Part shown: positions 41,188 through 50,487 of the stretch, piece after piece | How positions within the stretch are numbered: the stretch's first letter is position 1 | How the letters are laid out: the number at the start of each line of letters is the position of its first letter | Assembly: GCA_029959545.1 (NCBI GenBank) | Contig: JASCPH010000015.1 | Span: 1 to 57,441 of the forward strand | Origin: Microbacteriaceae bacterium PS02066 | Lineage (GTDB): Bacteria > Actinomycetota > Actinomycetes > Actinomycetales > Microbacteriaceae | Direction: 5' to 3' | DNA: 57,441 nucleotides | Notes under the pieces: generated by a model | Told to the model about the DNA's origin: nothing | Seen by the model: the letters and a program-made list of their open reading frames with translations, nothing else | Databases searched by the model: none | Made by a program: the position numbers and the translations under genes

Positions 41188-41412
41188 TCAGGCGCCGCCG
41201 GGCACGAAGCTCAGCAGGAGAAGCACGACCGCGGAGACGCCGACGAACGCTCCGATCGCCCACCACGGGCTCGGTTGGTGTCCCTCTTCGCGGCGAACGC
41301 GGAAGAGGACGTCGGGGCGGCGCGCGGGGTCGGGTTTGTTGACGGCCACGGCGTCGGCGACGACGGCGAGCGCTCCGGTACGCGGATGCGAGTTCTCCTG
41401 GGCTGCGGACAT
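41188..41412 (-). CDS. Small single-helix membrane protein
   Basis: A 74-residue protein. The first 48 residues are soluble (MSAAQENSHPRTGALAVVAD, RRPDVLFRVRREEGHQPSP), then WWAIGAFVGVSAVVLLLLSF forms one membrane helix close to the C-terminus VPGGA. The tail-anchored layout is typical of small actinobacterial membrane proteins of unknown role. AAGGGA lies 7 nt before ATG 41412. Confidence 0.75.
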   Translation of the reverse strand: MSAAQENSHPRTGALAVVADAVAVNKPDPARRPDVLFRVRREEGHQPSPWWAIGAFVGVSAVVLLLLSFVPGGA

Positions 41413-41517
41413 CGTTCGTCCCTTCGTCTCGGTGCAGAGATCGACATCGACGGTGATACGACGTCGTCCATTCTGCCACCTGCCGATGTGGCCGCCCCGG
41501 AGGCTTGCGCTCCTCCC

Positions 41518-41594
41518 CCGCATCCGTGTCTCACTCGTGCACGCCACACACCCCCAAACCGTGAACAACTGAGACACGAACCCCACCCGCGGGC
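41518..41594. repeat. Tandem hairpin repeat, unit 1
   Basis: A 77-nt unit starting CCGCATCCGTGTCTCAC and ending CCACCCGCGGGC. Its arms GTCTCACTCGTGCAC (41528-41542) and GTGAACAACTGAGAC (41561-41575) pair at 12 of 15 positions around the loop GCCACACACCCCCAAACC. Unit 2 repeats it after 83 nt with almost no change. Confidence 0.75.
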
Positions 41595-41600
41595 CCCGCC

Positions 41601-41677
41601 CCGCATCCGCGTCTCACTCGTGCACGCCACACACCCCCAAACCGTGAACAACTGAGACACGAACCCCACCCGCGGGC
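41601..41677. repeat. Tandem hairpin repeat, unit 2
   Basis: The second copy of the 77-nt unit, 83 nt after the first. The only difference I can see in the unit is GCGTCTCAC for GTGTCTCAC at the start. The gap between the neighbouring genes (41,413-41,705) holds no gene apart from these units. Confidence 0.75.
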
Positions 41678-41705
41678 TCAGCGCCGCAGGCTCAGCCCCC
41701 GACGG

Positions 41706-42695
41706 TCACAACCACTTCGAGGTGAGGTGCTCGCTCGAGATGCGGCGGAGGGTTCCGGAGGCGCCGCGCAGCACGACACTCTCGGTGTAGATGTGCTCGC
41801 CCTCGCGGCGCACGCCGGCGACGAGTTGACCGTCGGTCACGCCCGTGGCGACGAAGATCGTGTTCTTGCCCTTGACGAGATCCTCCGCCTCGTAGACGGT
41901 GCCGTCGACCTTGAGGCCCGCGTCGATGCCGCGCTGCTTCTCGTCGTCGTTGCGCGGCGCGAGACGACCCTGGATGTGGCCGCCGAGCGCCTTGATGGCG
42001 CACGCGGTGACGATCCCCTCGGGGCTCCCGCCGATCCCGACGCACATGTCGGTGCGGGCATTATGGCGGGCGGCGTTGATGCCGCCGGCGACGTCGCCGT
42101 CGCTCATGAGTCGGGTGCCGGCGCCGGCCTCGCGGATCTCCTCGATGAGCTGGTCGTGGCGGGGGCGGTGCAGCACCGACACGACGACCTCATCGACGGG
42201 CTTGCCGAGCGCCTTGGCGAGCAGACGGATGTTCTCGCCGATGGGGAGCCGGATGTCGACGACGCCCACGCCGGCGGGGCCGGTGACGAGCTTGTCCATG
42301 TAGAAGACGCTGGATGCGTCGAGCATGGCGCCGTGGTCGGCGACCGCGATGACCGACAGCGCGTTGTTGCGCCCGGCGGCCGTCAGAGAGGTGCCGTCGA
42401 TCGGGTCGACCGCGATGTCGCACTGCGGGCCGCGCCCCGTGCCGACGTGCTCGCCGTTGAAGAGCATGGGCGCGTTGTCCTTCTCGCCCTCGCCGATGAC
42501 GATCACGCCGTCGAAGTTCACGGTGGTGAGGAAGGCGCGCATGGCGTCGACCGCCGCGCCGTCGGCCATCTCCTTTTGGCCGCGCCCGATGAAGGGAACG
42601 GAGCGGATGGCTGCCGCCTCCGTCGCGCGCACGAGCTCGAGAGCGAGGTTCCGGTCGGGATGCAGCGGGCTCATGTCCGCGGTAAGACTCACCAT
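41706..42695 (-). CDS. glpX: Class II fructose-1,6-bisphosphatase
   Basis: A 329-residue GlpX-type phosphatase for gluconeogenesis. Motifs: NLALELVRATEAAAIRSVPF, VIVIGEGEKDNAPML (metal-binding), CDIAVDPIDGTSLTAAGRNN (D-P-I-D-G-T, catalytic), GDVAGGINAA and MCVGIGGSPEGIVTACAIKA. It removes the 1-phosphate of fructose 1,6-bisphosphate. It is divergent from class II aldolase, which makes the same substrate, so the pair handles opposite steps around one metabolite. A TAGGCT box 7 nt before ATG 42695 gives a leaderless start. Confidence 0.97.
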   Translation of the reverse strand: MVSLTADMSPLHPDRNLALELVRATEAAAIRSVPFIGRGQKEMADGAAVDAMRAFLTTVNFDGVIVIGEGEKDNAPMLFNGEHVGTGRGPQCDIAVDPIDGTSLTAAGRNNALSVIAVADHGAMLDASSVFYMDKLVTGPAGVGVVDIRLPIGENIRLLAKALGKPVDEVVVSVLHRPRHDQLIEEIREAGAGTRLMSDGDVAGGINAARHNARTDMCVGIGGSPEGIVTACAIKALGGHIQGRLAPRNDDEKQRGIDAGLKVDGTVYEAEDLVKGKNTIFVATGVTDGQLVAGVRREGEHIYTESVVLRGASGTLRRISSEHLTSKWL

Positions 42696-42702
42696 GCGGC
42701 CC

Positions 42703-42708
42703 AGCCTA
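42703..42708 (-). promoter_or_regulatory. -10 box TAGGCT, leaderless start for glpX
   Basis: TAGGCT on the minus strand, 7 nt before the ATG at 42695. Confidence 0.5.
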
Positions 42709-42847
42709 AGCAGGATCCCGCAGAGCGGACGCGACTTTCAGCTCTGAAGACGCGAAGAATTCGCAGTTCTTTCAGCAGGAGGAAATCCACCGCCCCGCCG
42801 TGATATTCCTGGCGCCCCCGGCACCCGGCCGCCCGCATCCCCTTCGA

Positions 42848-42853
42848 TAGAGT
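42848..42853 (+). promoter_or_regulatory. -10 box TAGAGT for fba
   Basis: TAGAGT lies about 34 nt before ATG 42888, leaving a short leader that contains the AAGGAG ribosome site. No clear -35 was seen. Confidence 0.4.
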
Positions 42854-42887
42854 GACGGGTAACCACTGCACATAGCAAGGAGCGGAC

Positions 42888-43919
42888 ATGCCCGTCGCAA
42901 CACCCGATCAGTATGCCGAGATGCTCGACCGCGCGAAGGCGGGCGGCTTCGCGTACCCGGCCATCAACGCGGCGAGCTCGCAGTCGATCAACGCGATCCT
43001 GCAGGGCCTCACGGAAGCCGGTTCCGACGGCATCATCCAGGTCACCACCGGTGGCGCCGACTACTTCGCCGGCCACACCGTCAAGGGCCGGGCGACCGGA
43101 GCGATCGCCTTCGCGAAGTTCGCCACCGAGGTCGCCAAGAACTACCCGATCACGGTCGCCCTCCACACCGACCACTGCCCCAAGCCCGCCCTCGAGGACT
43201 TCCTGCTGCCGCTGATCGCCGCATCCGAAGAAGAGGTCAAGGCCGGCCGCAACCCGCTCTTCCAGTCGCACATGTGGGACGGCTCGGCCGTTCCCCTCGA
43301 CGAGAACATCGCGATCGCCAAGGAGCTGCTGCCCCGCATCAAGGCGATCAACGCGATCCTCGAGGTGGAGATCGGCGTCGTCGGCGGCGAAGAGGACGGC
43401 GTAAAGCACGAGGGCTCGAACGAGGCGCTCTACACGACCACGGCGGATGTGGCCAAGGCCGTCGAGGCCCTCGGTCTCGGTGAGGCCGGCCGCTGGATCG
43501 CGGCGCTGACCTTCGGCAACGTGCACGGCGTGTACAAGCCCGGCAACGTCAAGCTGCGTCCGGAGCTCCTCGGTGAGATCCAGGAGGGCATCGCCGCACA
43601 GTTCGGCACGGGCCCGAAGCCCCTCGACCTCGTGTTCCACGGCGGCAGCGGCTCGACCCCCGAAGAGATCGCCCTCGCGGTCGCGAACGGCGTCGTGAAG
43701 ATGAACATCGATACCGACACGCAGTACGCGTTCACGCGCGCGGTCGCCGGCTTCATGTTCACGAACTACGACGGCGTCCTGAAGATCGACGGCGAGATGG
43801 GCAACAAGAAGGCCTACGACCCGCGCGCCTGGGGCAAGGTCGCAGAGACCGCCATGGCTGCCCGCGTCGTCGAGGCCACGCAGCAGCTCGGCTCCGCCGG
43901 CAAGTCGCTCGGCGCCTGA
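42888..43919 (+). CDS. fba: Class II fructose-bisphosphate aldolase
   Basis: A 343-residue zinc-dependent aldolase of glycolysis and gluconeogenesis. Marks: TVALHTDHCPKPALEDFLLP (zinc His), ILEVEIGVVGGEEDGVKHEG, LTFGNVHGVYKPGNVKLRPE (zinc His in NVHG), VFHGGSGSTPEEI (phosphate loop and zinc His) and VKMNIDTDTQYAFTRA. The length is that of the class IIA branch. AAGGAG lies 6 nt before the ATG, a strong site that fits a highly expressed gene. A terminator hairpin follows directly. Confidence 0.97.
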   Translation: MPVATPDQYAEMLDRAKAGGFAYPAINAASSQSINAILQGLTEAGSDGIIQVTTGGADYFAGHTVKGRATGAIAFAKFATEVAKNYPITVALHTDHCPKPALEDFLLPLIAASEEEVKAGRNPLFQSHMWDGSAVPLDENIAIAKELLPRIKAINAILEVEIGVVGGEEDGVKHEGSNEALYTTTADVAKAVEALGLGEAGRWIAALTFGNVHGVYKPGNVKLRPELLGEIQEGIAAQFGTGPKPLDLVFHGGSGSTPEEIALAVANGVVKMNIDTDTQYAFTRAVAGFMFTNYDGVLKIDGEMGNKKAYDPRAWGKVAETAMAARVVEATQQLGSAGKSLGA

Positions 43920-43937
43920 CCCGACGCACTCACCGCG

Positions 43938-43963
43938 AATGCCCCGGCTCCGGCCGGGGCATT
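43938..43963 (+). terminator. Terminator hairpin after fba
   Basis: AATGCCCCGGC (43938-43948) and GCCGGGGCATT (43953-43963) pair perfectly over 11 bp with the loop TCCG. CCGTGTTT follows, a weak T-run. It separates fba from the convergent MOSC gene. Confidence 0.75.
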
Positions 43964-43986
43964 CCGTGTTTCAGGAAGCGGCGCGC

Positions 43987-44529
43987 TCAGACGTCGTCGA
44001 GCAGCCCCGGGGCTCCGTCGGGGCGCGAGAGCACGACGATCTCATCCCCGGCGGAGATCGCGCCGGACTTCACGACCCGGAAGTAGGGTCCGAGCCGCCG
44101 CTCGTCGGCGAAGCGCTTGACCCAGCCGCGCGCCTCGGGACCACCGAGGCGGCGGGCGAAGGTCTGGCAGGGGTTGCGGTGCCGGGTGACCTCGAGCTCG
44201 AGCGTGTCGCCGATGCGCCACCGCTCCCCGATCACGACCGCATTGACGTCGATGCCCTCGGTGCGCAGGTTCTCGCCGAACCATCCCGGTGCCAGCTCGC
44301 GACCCAGCTCGCTCTCCCAGAACGCCGCATCCTCCTGCGCATAGGCGTAGACGGCCTGCTCGAGCCCGCCGTGGTGCTTGCGGTTGGCCTGCACGTCGCC
44401 GCGCACCCCGTAAGGACCGACGCGCACGGCGCCGTCGAGCGGGCGCTTGTCGATCGCGGTCACGCCGATCGTGCCCGCATCCGGAATCAACGCGTGCACG
44501 GCGCAGACGGCGACGACGCGCGCGGTCAT
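43987..44529 (-). CDS. MOSC domain protein
   Basis: A 180-residue protein of the MOSC family (molybdenum cofactor sulfurase C-terminal). Marks: YGVRGDVQANRKHHGGLEQAVYAYAQED, PGWFGENLRTEGIDV, VIGERWRIGDTLELEVTRHRNPCQTFARRL with the conserved cysteine (N-P-C) that may bind the molybdenum cofactor. Small stand-alone members (YiiM-like) act on N-hydroxylated substrates. It is the last gene of the minus-strand run ispH, the DUF6264-like gene and this one; its ATG overlaps the stop codon of the gene before it (ATGA). Confidence 0.9.
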   Translation of the reverse strand: MTARVVAVCAVHALIPDAGTIGVTAIDKRPLDGAVRVGPYGVRGDVQANRKHHGGLEQAVYAYAQEDAAFWESELGRELAPGWFGENLRTEGIDVNAVVIGERWRIGDTLELEVTRHRNPCQTFARRLGGPEARGWVKRFADERRLGPYFRVVKSGAISAGDEIVVLSRPDGAPGLLDDV

Positions 44530-45089
44530 GTGGCGCTCGGGGTCGGAACGGGCGTGATGCCGCTCAACTGCTGCATGAGGCCGGGGTCCGACATCAGCGG
44601 CACGACCAGAAGCACACTCGCCAGGAGTGTGAAGACCACGCCGCCCACGAGCGGGATCCAGAAGCTCAGGCGTCCGGCGCGCAGATTCCACACCGAGACG
44701 CCCGCGGTCGCGAACCATCCGACCGCGAGCAGGATCGCGGCGGCCGCACCCCAGGCGCGAGCGCCTGCTGCATCCGTCAGTCCCCCGTCGACGCCGAACT
44801 GGGTCAACAGCTGCGTGAGCAGCTCGTTCGGGTCGACGAAGCCGGGGATCGAACGCAGCACCTCGACCAGCCCGATCGCGAGCAGCGCGATCGTGGCGAC
44901 GCGGTCCATGGCCCGGGGGTTGCGCGCCACGGGGCCCGCGGCAGGAGCCGGGGCGGGGGCGGCCGGGGCCGCATCCGGAGCCTTGCCCGCGTCGAGATCG
45001 AACGTCGCGTCGGGCTGGCGGATGCGGGCGCGCTGCTCTTCGGGCGTCGCGTACTCGCCGTACTGGGGGCGGGGGCGCTCGTCGCTCAT
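44526..45089 (-). CDS. DUF6264-like membrane protein
   Basis: A 187-residue protein. The N-terminus [20 protein letters not shown] and the Pro/Ala-rich segment to about residue 58 are disordered. After [21 protein letters not shown] come about four membrane helices ([40 protein letters not shown] and VLLVVPLM among them). It resembles the actinobacterial DUF6264 family, from memory. Its ATG overlaps the ispH stop codon (ATGA) and its stop codon overlaps the MOSC start, so all three are translationally coupled. Confidence 0.8.
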   Translation of the reverse strand: MSDERPRPQYGEYATPEEQRARIRQPDATFDLDAGKAPDAAPAAPAPAPAAGPVARNPRAMDRVATIALLAIGLVEVLRSIPGFVDPNELLTQLLTQFGVDGGLTDAAGARAWGAAAAILLAVGWFATAGVSVWNLRAGRLSFWIPLVGGVVFTLLASVLLVVPLMSDPGLMQQLSGITPVPTPSAT

Positions 45090-46147
45090 GCGCGCCCCCG
45101 TCCGCCGCGGGCGCGGGCATCGGCGGCGCCGGATGCGTCGCGGCGCAGCTCCTTGGGAAGCGAGAAGATGAGGTCCTCCTCGGCGGTGCGCACCTCGGCG
45201 ACGTCGGCGTAACCCGCACCGGCGAGCACGTCGAGCACCTCCTGCACGAGCACCTCCGGCACCGAAGCGCCGCTGGTCACACCGACCGTGGCGACGCCGT
45301 CGAGCCACTCCTGGCGCACCTCCTCCGCGTAGTCGACGCGGTAGGCGGCTTTGGCCCCGTGCTCGCGGGCGACCTCGACGAGGCGCACGCTGTTGGACGA
45401 GTTGGCGGAGCCGACGACGATCACCAGGTCCGCGTCGCGCGCGACCTTCTTGATCGCGACCTGGCGGTTCTGGGTGGCATAGCAGATGTCGTCGGAGGGC
45501 GGGTCCTGCAGGTTCGGGAACCGCTCGCGCAGGCGCCGCACCGTCTCCATCGTCTCGTCGACCGAAAGAGTGGTCTGCGAGAGCCAAACGACCTTGTCGG
45601 GGTCGCGCACCTCGACCGTGTCGGCGTCGGCGGGCGAGTTCACGATCGTGACGTGCTCGGGCGCTTCACCGGCGGTGCCCTCGACCTCTTCGTGCCCGAG
45701 GTGGCCGATGAGCAGGATCTCGAAGTCGTCGCGGGCGAAGCGCACGGCCTCGCGGTGCACCTTGGTCACGAGCGGGCAGGTCGCATCGATCGCCTGCAGG
45801 CCGCGGTCGGCGGCGGCAGAGACGACGGCGGGCGAGACGCCGTGCGCGCTGAACACGACGTGGGCACCGGCCGGCACCTCTCCGACCTCTTCGACGAAGA
45901 TGGCACCCTTGGCCTCGAGCTCGGTGACCACGTGCACGTTGTGCACGATCTGCTTGCGCACGTAGACGGGCGCGCCGTAGCGCTCGAGCGCCTTCTCCAC
46001 GGCGATGACCGCGCGGTCGACGCCGGCGCAGTATCCGCGGGGGGCTGCCAGCAGCACTCTCTTGCGTCCGGCGACCGGGATATCCTGAAGCCGGCCGCTG
46101 CGCGCCGGCATCCGGGGGGTGGGAAGGTGCACGGCGGGTGAGCTCAC
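45086..46147 (-). CDS. ispH: 4-hydroxy-3-methylbut-2-enyl diphosphate reductase
   Basis: A 353-residue Fe-S enzyme, last step of the MEP pathway to IPP and DMAPP. The three cluster cysteines lie in [14 protein letters not shown] (C40), [11 protein letters not shown] and [20 protein letters not shown] and [12 protein letters not shown] hold the substrate histidines, and [12 protein letters not shown] the phosphate-binding serines and asparagine. The GTG at 46147 is chosen because a TAGAAT -10 box lies 7 nt upstream; ATG 46111 would also work. Its products feed uppS in this same window. It leads an operon with two small genes. Confidence 0.96.
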   Translation of the reverse strand: MSSPAVHLPTPRMPARSGRLQDIPVAGRKRVLLAAPRGYCAGVDRAVIAVEKALERYGAPVYVRKQIVHNVHVVTELEAKGAIFVEEVGEVPAGAHVVFSAHGVSPAVVSAAADRGLQAIDATCPLVTKVHREAVRFARDDFEILLIGHLGHEEVEGTAGEAPEHVTIVNSPADADTVEVRDPDKVVWLSQTTLSVDETMETVRRLRERFPNLQDPPSDDICYATQNRQVAIKKVARDADLVIVVGSANSSNSVRLVEVAREHGAKAAYRVDYAEEVRQEWLDGVATVGVTSGASVPEVLVQEVLDVLAGAGYADVAEVRTAEEDLIFSLPKELRRDASGAADARARGGRGRA

Positions 46148-46154
46148 GCCCGTG

Positions 46155-46160
46155 ATTCTA
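46155..46160 (-). promoter_or_regulatory. -10 box TAGAAT, leaderless start for ispH
   Basis: TAGAAT on the minus strand, 7 nt before GTG 46147; close to the sigma consensus TATAAT. Confidence 0.55.
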
Positions 46161-46199
46161 CGGGCGCGTGCTGGGCAGAGGCCGAGCGACGGAGGATGC

Positions 46200-47492
46200 A
46201 TGACGAGGTTCGCACCGGATGCGGCGGCAGAGGCCCCGCACGGTGATGACGTCCATCCCCGCGACGCCACGCGCGAAGCGCCCACATCCGTGGCCCGGTT
46301 CAGCGAGACGATCCGGGCGTTCATCTCCTCCTGGGGTTCGGTGTGGGTCGAGGGCGAGATCACGTCGTGGAACGTGCGCGGCGGCAACGTCTACGGCCGC
46401 CTGAAAGACCTCACGGGCGACGCCAGCGTGTCGTTCCGTATCTGGTCGTCGACGCTGCAGCGCCTGCCCGACGACCTCAAAGTAGGCGATCGGGTCGTCG
46501 CGAGCGTCAAGTCCGACTACTTCGTGCGCACAGGCGACTTCAGCGTGCTGGTCTCCGCGATGCGTCACACCGGCATCGGCGATCAGCTCGCCGCCATCGA
46601 GCAGCTGCGCGCCAAGCTGCGCGCCGAGGGGCTCTTCTCGGCCGAACGCAAGCGCCCCCTCCCCTTCCTCCCGCACCTCGTCGGACTCATCACGGGTGAG
46701 CGATCGGATGCGGAGAAAGACGTGCACCGCAACGCCGAGCTGCGCTGGCCGCAGGTGAGCTTTCGCACCGAGTACGCCGCAGTGCAGGGCGACCGGTGCG
46801 TACCCGAGACGATCGCCGCGCTGCAGAAGCTGGATGCCGACCCCGACGTCGACGTGATCATCATCGCCCGCGGCGGCGGCGACCCGCAGCACCTGCTGGG
46901 CTTCAGCGACGAACGGCTGCTGCGCGCGGTGGCGGCGGCCACGACGCCCGTCGTCTCGGCGATCGGTCACGAGAACGACCACCCCCTGCTCGACGACGTC
47001 GCCGACCTCCGCGCCTCGACGCCGACGGACGCCGCCAAGCGCGTCGTGCCGGATGTGGGCGAGCAACGCTCTCTCGTGCGCCAGCTGCGCGCACGGCTGG
47101 GCTCGCGACTCAGCATGCGCGTCTCGCACGACATCGCGCAGCTCGAGCAGTTGCGCTCGCGGCCGGTGCTGCGAGACCCCGACGCGCTTCTCGAGCGGCG
47201 CGCGCACGAGGTGGAGCTGCTCGCGGCCCGCGGACGCGACACGATCGACCGCTCGCACACCCATGCGGCGCGCCAGACGGCGGAGCTACGCGCGTCGCTG
47301 CGTGCCCTCTCACCCGGCGCCACGCTCGCGCGCGGCTACGCGATCGCGCACATCGACGGCGGCGTGATCGTGCGCGATGCGGCGCAGGCTCCGGAGGGCA
47401 CCGAGCTGACCGTCACCGTCGCGCGCGGCTCGTTCGCGGCCACCTCGGGCGGCGAGGTGCCCGAGACGTCTGCGACGGCGACGGACGCCTAG
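46200..47492 (+). CDS. xseA: Exodeoxyribonuclease VII large subunit
   Basis: A 430-residue subunit. The N-terminal OB fold reads [21 protein letters not shown]. The nuclease domain holds [40 protein letters not shown] (the G-G-G-S/D motif) and [20 protein letters not shown] (the G-H-E-x-D motif). A coiled coil and the C-terminal [19 protein letters not shown] follow. With XseB it degrades single-stranded DNA from both ends. GGAGG lies 4 nt before ATG 46200. It diverges from ispH with only 52 nt between start codons. Confidence 0.96.
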   Translation: MTRFAPDAAAEAPHGDDVHPRDATREAPTSVARFSETIRAFISSWGSVWVEGEITSWNVRGGNVYGRLKDLTGDASVSFRIWSSTLQRLPDDLKVGDRVVASVKSDYFVRTGDFSVLVSAMRHTGIGDQLAAIEQLRAKLRAEGLFSAERKRPLPFLPHLVGLITGERSDAEKDVHRNAELRWPQVSFRTEYAAVQGDRCVPETIAALQKLDADPDVDVIIIARGGGDPQHLLGFSDERLLRAVAAATTPVVSAIGHENDHPLLDDVADLRASTPTDAAKRVVPDVGEQRSLVRQLRARLGSRLSMRVSHDIAQLEQLRSRPVLRDPDALLERRAHEVELLAARGRDTIDRSHTHAARQTAELRASLRALSPGATLARGYAIAHIDGGVIVRDAAQAPEGTELTVTVARGSFAATSGGEVPETSATATDA

Positions 47493-47495
47493 GAT
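47490..47495 (+). promoter_or_regulatory. -10-like box TAGGAT before xseB
   Basis: TAGGAT overlaps the xseA stop codon and lies 7 nt before ATG 47503. It could give an extra leaderless xseB transcript; a GGAAG ribosome site overlaps the spacer. Confidence 0.3.
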
Positions 47496-47502
47496 GGAAG
47501 CC

Positions 47503-47733
47503 ATGTCCGCGCCCGAGGAGACCGCTCCCGAGATCGCGTCGTTGTCGTTCGAACAGGCGCGCGACGAGCTCGTGCGCGTTGTCGCCGAACTCGAGCAGGG
47601 CTCCCCCACCCTCGAGCAGTCGCTCTCGCTGTGGGAGCGCGGCGAGGCCCTCGCGGCCCGGTGCGAGGAGTGGCTGCTGGGCGCCAAGCGCCGACTGGAT
47701 GCGGCGCGCTCCGGCACCGAGGGCGAACTCTGA
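47503..47733 (+). CDS. xseB: Exodeoxyribonuclease VII small subunit
   Basis: A 76-residue Xse[41 protein letters not shown] and [12 protein letters not shown], the usual two-helix pattern. Several copies bind the coiled coil of XseA. It follows xseA after 10 nt. Its stop codon shares one base with the start of the DUF4245 gene (TGATG), so translation is coupled. ATG 47494 would add three residues. Confidence 0.95.
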   Translation: MSAPEETAPEIASLSFEQARDELVRVVAELEQGSPTLEQSLSLWERGEALAARCEEWLLGAKRRLDAARSGTEGEL

Positions 47734-48371
47734 TGGCCAGAGGTCCTCGCGTCGTCGCCGAGCTCGGCCGCCCCGAGACTCCCGACGAGACCGCGGCCCG
47801 CAAGGCGGAGTCCTCGCGCATCTACCGCTCGAGCCAGACGTTCCGAAACCTCATCGCGGCACTGCTCGCCACCCTCGGCGTCGTGATCGTCATCATCTTC
47901 GCGGTGCCGCGCGGCAACCCCGCGCCCGCGCCCGCGGTCGACGTCGCCGAGATCGCGAACGGCTTCGCCGACGCGTACGGGCGTCCCGTCATCTCGCCCG
48001 ATGTGCCGGAGAACTGGCGCGTCAACCAGGCGCAGCTCGAGGGCAACAGCGTGCCCGCCTTCACGATCGTCTACGTGCCCGACGCCGAGAGCTACATCAA
48101 CATCGCCCAGGCCTTCGACGCGGATGCAGGCTGGGTCGCCCGCACCCTCAACGGCGCCGCTCCGACCGGCACCGAGACGATCGACGGCATCGAGTGGCAG
48201 CGCTACGAGATCTCCGACGCCCGCTCCGCCGGCGGCGTCTCCTACGCCCTCGCCACCCCCGCTGGCCCCGACCAGATCCTCGTGTACGGCACGGCCACGC
48301 CCGACACCGCGGCGCAACTGGCCACGACCGTCACCGACACCATCCTTCAGCTGCGTGAGGAGACACCGTGA
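47733..48371 (+). CDS. DUF4245 membrane-anchored protein
   Basis: A 212-residue protein. After a soluble N-terminus ([20 protein letters not shown]) there is one membrane helix, LIAALLATLGVVIVIIFAVP. The extracytoplasmic part, from about residue 70, has the DUF4245 pattern: VPENWRVNQAQLEGNSVPAF, VARTLNGAAPTGTETIDGIE and RSAGGVSYALATPAGPDQIL. In many actinobacteria this gene lies next to xseB, but no role has been proven. Its stop codon overlaps the GTG of the carbonic anhydrase gene. Confidence 0.9.
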   Translation: MARGPRVVAELGRPETPDETAARKAESSRIYRSSQTFRNLIAALLATLGVVIVIIFAVPRGNPAPAPAVDVAEIANGFADAYGRPVISPDVPENWRVNQAQLEGNSVPAFTIVYVPDAESYINIAQAFDADAGWVARTLNGAAPTGTETIDGIEWQRYEISDARSAGGVSYALATPAGPDQILVYGTATPDTAAQLATTVTDTILQLREETP

Positions 48372-49018
48372 CCGAGACCCACCCCACCCCCGCCCAGGTC
48401 TGGGCCGAGATGCTCGAGGGCAACGCCCGTTTCGTCGCCGGAACGCCGCGTCATCCGCGGCAGGACGTCGAGCGTCGTCACGAGCTCGCCGGTGGGCAGC
48501 GCCCGCGCGCTGCCCTGTTCGGCTGCTCCGACTCGCGTCTGGCCGCCGAGATCATCTTCGACGAGGGCCTGGGCGACCTGTTCGTCGTGCGCAACGCCGG
48601 TCAGGTCATCTCCGACTCGGTCGTCGGCAGCCTCGAGTACGCGGTCGAGGTGCTCGGCACGCCGCTCATCGTCGTGCTCGGCCACGACGAGTGCGGTGCC
48701 GTCCGCGCCGCCATCGACAGCACCTCGCCCGACGCGCCCGCTCTGCCGCCGCGCATCTGGCGTCAGGTCGCGCCCATCGTGCCGGCCGTGCGCCGCGTGC
48801 AGGTCGCCGAGGGCACGAACGCTGCCACGGTCGATGCGGAGCACGTGGGCCGCGAGCACCTGCGCGACACCGTGACCGAGCTGCTGCACTCGTCGGAGCT
48901 CATCAGCGCCGCCGTGGCCGACGGCTCGCTCGCGATCGTCGGCGTGAACTACCGCCTCGCGAAGGGCGTCGCCGAGCCCGACTTCATCGTCGGTGCGGCG
49001 ACCGAATCCGCCGCCTGA
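48368..49018 (+). CDS. Beta-class carbonic anhydrase
   Basis: A 216-residue zinc enzyme that converts CO2 and bicarbonate. Zinc ligands: C53 with D55 and R57 in FGCSDSRLAAEIIFD, then H106 and C109 in VVLGHDECGAV. FVVRNAGQV is the second conserved block. The end VGVNYRLAKGVAEPDFIVG is common in actinobacterial members. GTG 48368 overlaps the stop codon of the DUF4245 gene. It could supply bicarbonate to carboxylases, and lies in the run xseA, xseB, DUF4245, carbonic anhydrase, fumC. Confidence 0.95.
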   Translation: MTETHPTPAQVWAEMLEGNARFVAGTPRHPRQDVERRHELAGGQRPRAALFGCSDSRLAAEIIFDEGLGDLFVVRNAGQVISDSVVGSLEYAVEVLGTPLIVVLGHDECGAVRAAIDSTSPDAPALPPRIWRQVAPIVPAVRRVQVAEGTNAATVDAEHVGREHLRDTVTELLHSSELISAAVADGSLAIVGVNYRLAKGVAEPDFIVGAATESAA

Positions 49019-49054
49019 CCACCTTCCGCCCGCACACCGTCAGAGGAGACACCC

Positions 49055-50449
49055 GTGGCTGAGACCGAATACCGCATCGAACACGACACGATGGGCGAGG
49101 TCCGCGTTCCCGCATCCGCTCTCTACAGCGCGCAGACCCAGCGCGCCGTCGAGAACTTCCCGATCTCGGGCGACGCGCTGGCGCCGGCTCAGATCGTGGC
49201 GCTCGCGCGGATCAAGAAGGCCGCCGCTCTCGCGAACAAGCAGCTCGGCACCCTCGACGCGCAGATCGCCGACGCGATCGCCCGTGCCGCCGACCAGATC
49301 ATCGCAGGCAACCACGCCGACCAGTTCCCGATCGACGTCTACCAGACCGGCAGTGGCACGTCGTCAAACATGAACATGAACGAGGTGCTCGCCACGCTGG
49401 CGACACGCGACCTCGGCTCGCCGGTTCACCCGAACGACCACGTCAACGCCTCGCAGTCCTCGAACGACGTCTTCCCCACCTCGGTGCACATTGCGGTGAC
49501 GCAGGAGATCATCGACGCCCTCATCCCTGCCCTCGACCACCTCGCCGTCGCTCTGGAGGAGAAGGCGGAAGCCTGGAGCGACGTCGTCAAGTCGGGCCGC
49601 ACGCACCTCATGGATGCAACGCCCGTCACCCTCGGCCAGGAGTTCGGCGGCTACGCCCGCCAGATCCGCCTCGGCATCGAGCGCGTGCAGGCCACGATCC
49701 CCCGCGTCGCCGAGGTTCCCCTGGGCGGCACCGCGGTCGGCACGGGCATCAACACCCCGCTCGGCTTCCCGCAGAAGGTTATCGAGCTGATCGTCGCCGA
49801 GACCGAGCTGCCCATCACCGAGGCCAAGGACCACTTCGAGGCGCAGGCGAACCGCGACGGACTCGTCGAGGCCTCCGGAGCCCTCCGCACCATCGCGGTC
49901 TCGCTCACCAAGATCAACAACGACCTGCGCTGGATGGGCTCGGGCCCGAACACGGGTCTCGGCGAGCTGCATATCCCCGACCTGCAGCCCGGCTCCTCGA
50001 TCATGCCCGGCAAGGTCAACCCGGTCGTTCCCGAGGCCACGCTCATGGTGTGCGCGCGGGTCATCGGCAACGACGCCACGATCGCGTGGGCCGGCGCATC
50101 CGGCTCGTTCGAGCTGAACGTCGCGATCCCCGTCATGGGCACCGCGCTGCTCGAGTCGATCCGCCTGCTCGCGAACTCCGTGCGCGTGCTGGCCGACAAG
50201 ACGATCCGCGGCCTCGAGGTCAACCGCGAGCGCGCGGCGGCCTACGCCGGCATGTCGCCCTCGATCGTCACGCCGCTGAACAAGCTCATCGGCTACGAGG
50301 CCGCGGCCAAGATCGCCAAGCACGCGGTCGCCGAGGGCATCACGGTGCGCGAGGCCGTCATCGCTCTCGGATACGTGGAGCGGGGCGAGCTCACCGAGGC
50401 GCAGCTCGACGAGAAGCTCGATCTGCTCTCGATGACGCACCCGGGCTGA
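49055..50449 (+). CDS. fumC: Class II fumarate hydratase
   Basis: A 464-residue fumarase of the TCA cycle (fumarate to malate, no iron-sulfur cluster). Marks: [58 protein letters not shown] and the superfamily signature [12 protein letters not shown]. The length and order match the aspartase/fumarase superfamily; the T-G-S-G-T-S-x-N-M-N segment favours fumarase over aspartase. GAGGAG precedes the GTG. It is the last gene of the xseA run; the gap to the kinase gene is 38 nt. Confidence 0.96.
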   Translation: MAETEYRIEHDTMGEVRVPASALYSAQTQRAVENFPISGDALAPAQIVALARIKKAAALANKQLGTLDAQIADAIARAADQIIAGNHADQFPIDVYQTGSGTSSNMNMNEVLATLATRDLGSPVHPNDHVNASQSSNDVFPTSVHIAVTQEIIDALIPALDHLAVALEEKAEAWSDVVKSGRTHLMDATPVTLGQEFGGYARQIRLGIERVQATIPRVAEVPLGGTAVGTGINTPLGFPQKVIELIVAETELPITEAKDHFEAQANRDGLVEASGALRTIAVSLTKINNDLRWMGSGPNTGLGELHIPDLQPGSSIMPGKVNPVVPEATLMVCARVIGNDATIAWAGASGSFELNVAIPVMGTALLESIRLLANSVRVLADKTIRGLEVNRERAAAYAGMSPSIVTPLNKLIGYEAAAKIAKHAVAEGITVREAVIALGYVERGELTEAQLDEKLDLLSMTHPG

Positions 50450-50475
50450 GCTACACGCGCAACCGTCCGACAAGA

Positions 50476-50481
50476 CATAAT
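50476..50481 (+). promoter_or_regulatory. -10-like box CATAAT for the kinase gene
   Basis: CATAAT lies 6 nt before GTG 50488. The GGAAG in the spacer could instead be a ribosome site for a longer transcript. Confidence 0.35.
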
Positions 50482-50487
50482 CGGAAG

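Noticed and set aside
41518..41677. Tandem repeat as a CRISPR array
   Set aside because: Only two units, 77 nt long with 6 nt between, and no cas genes; unlike any CRISPR layout.
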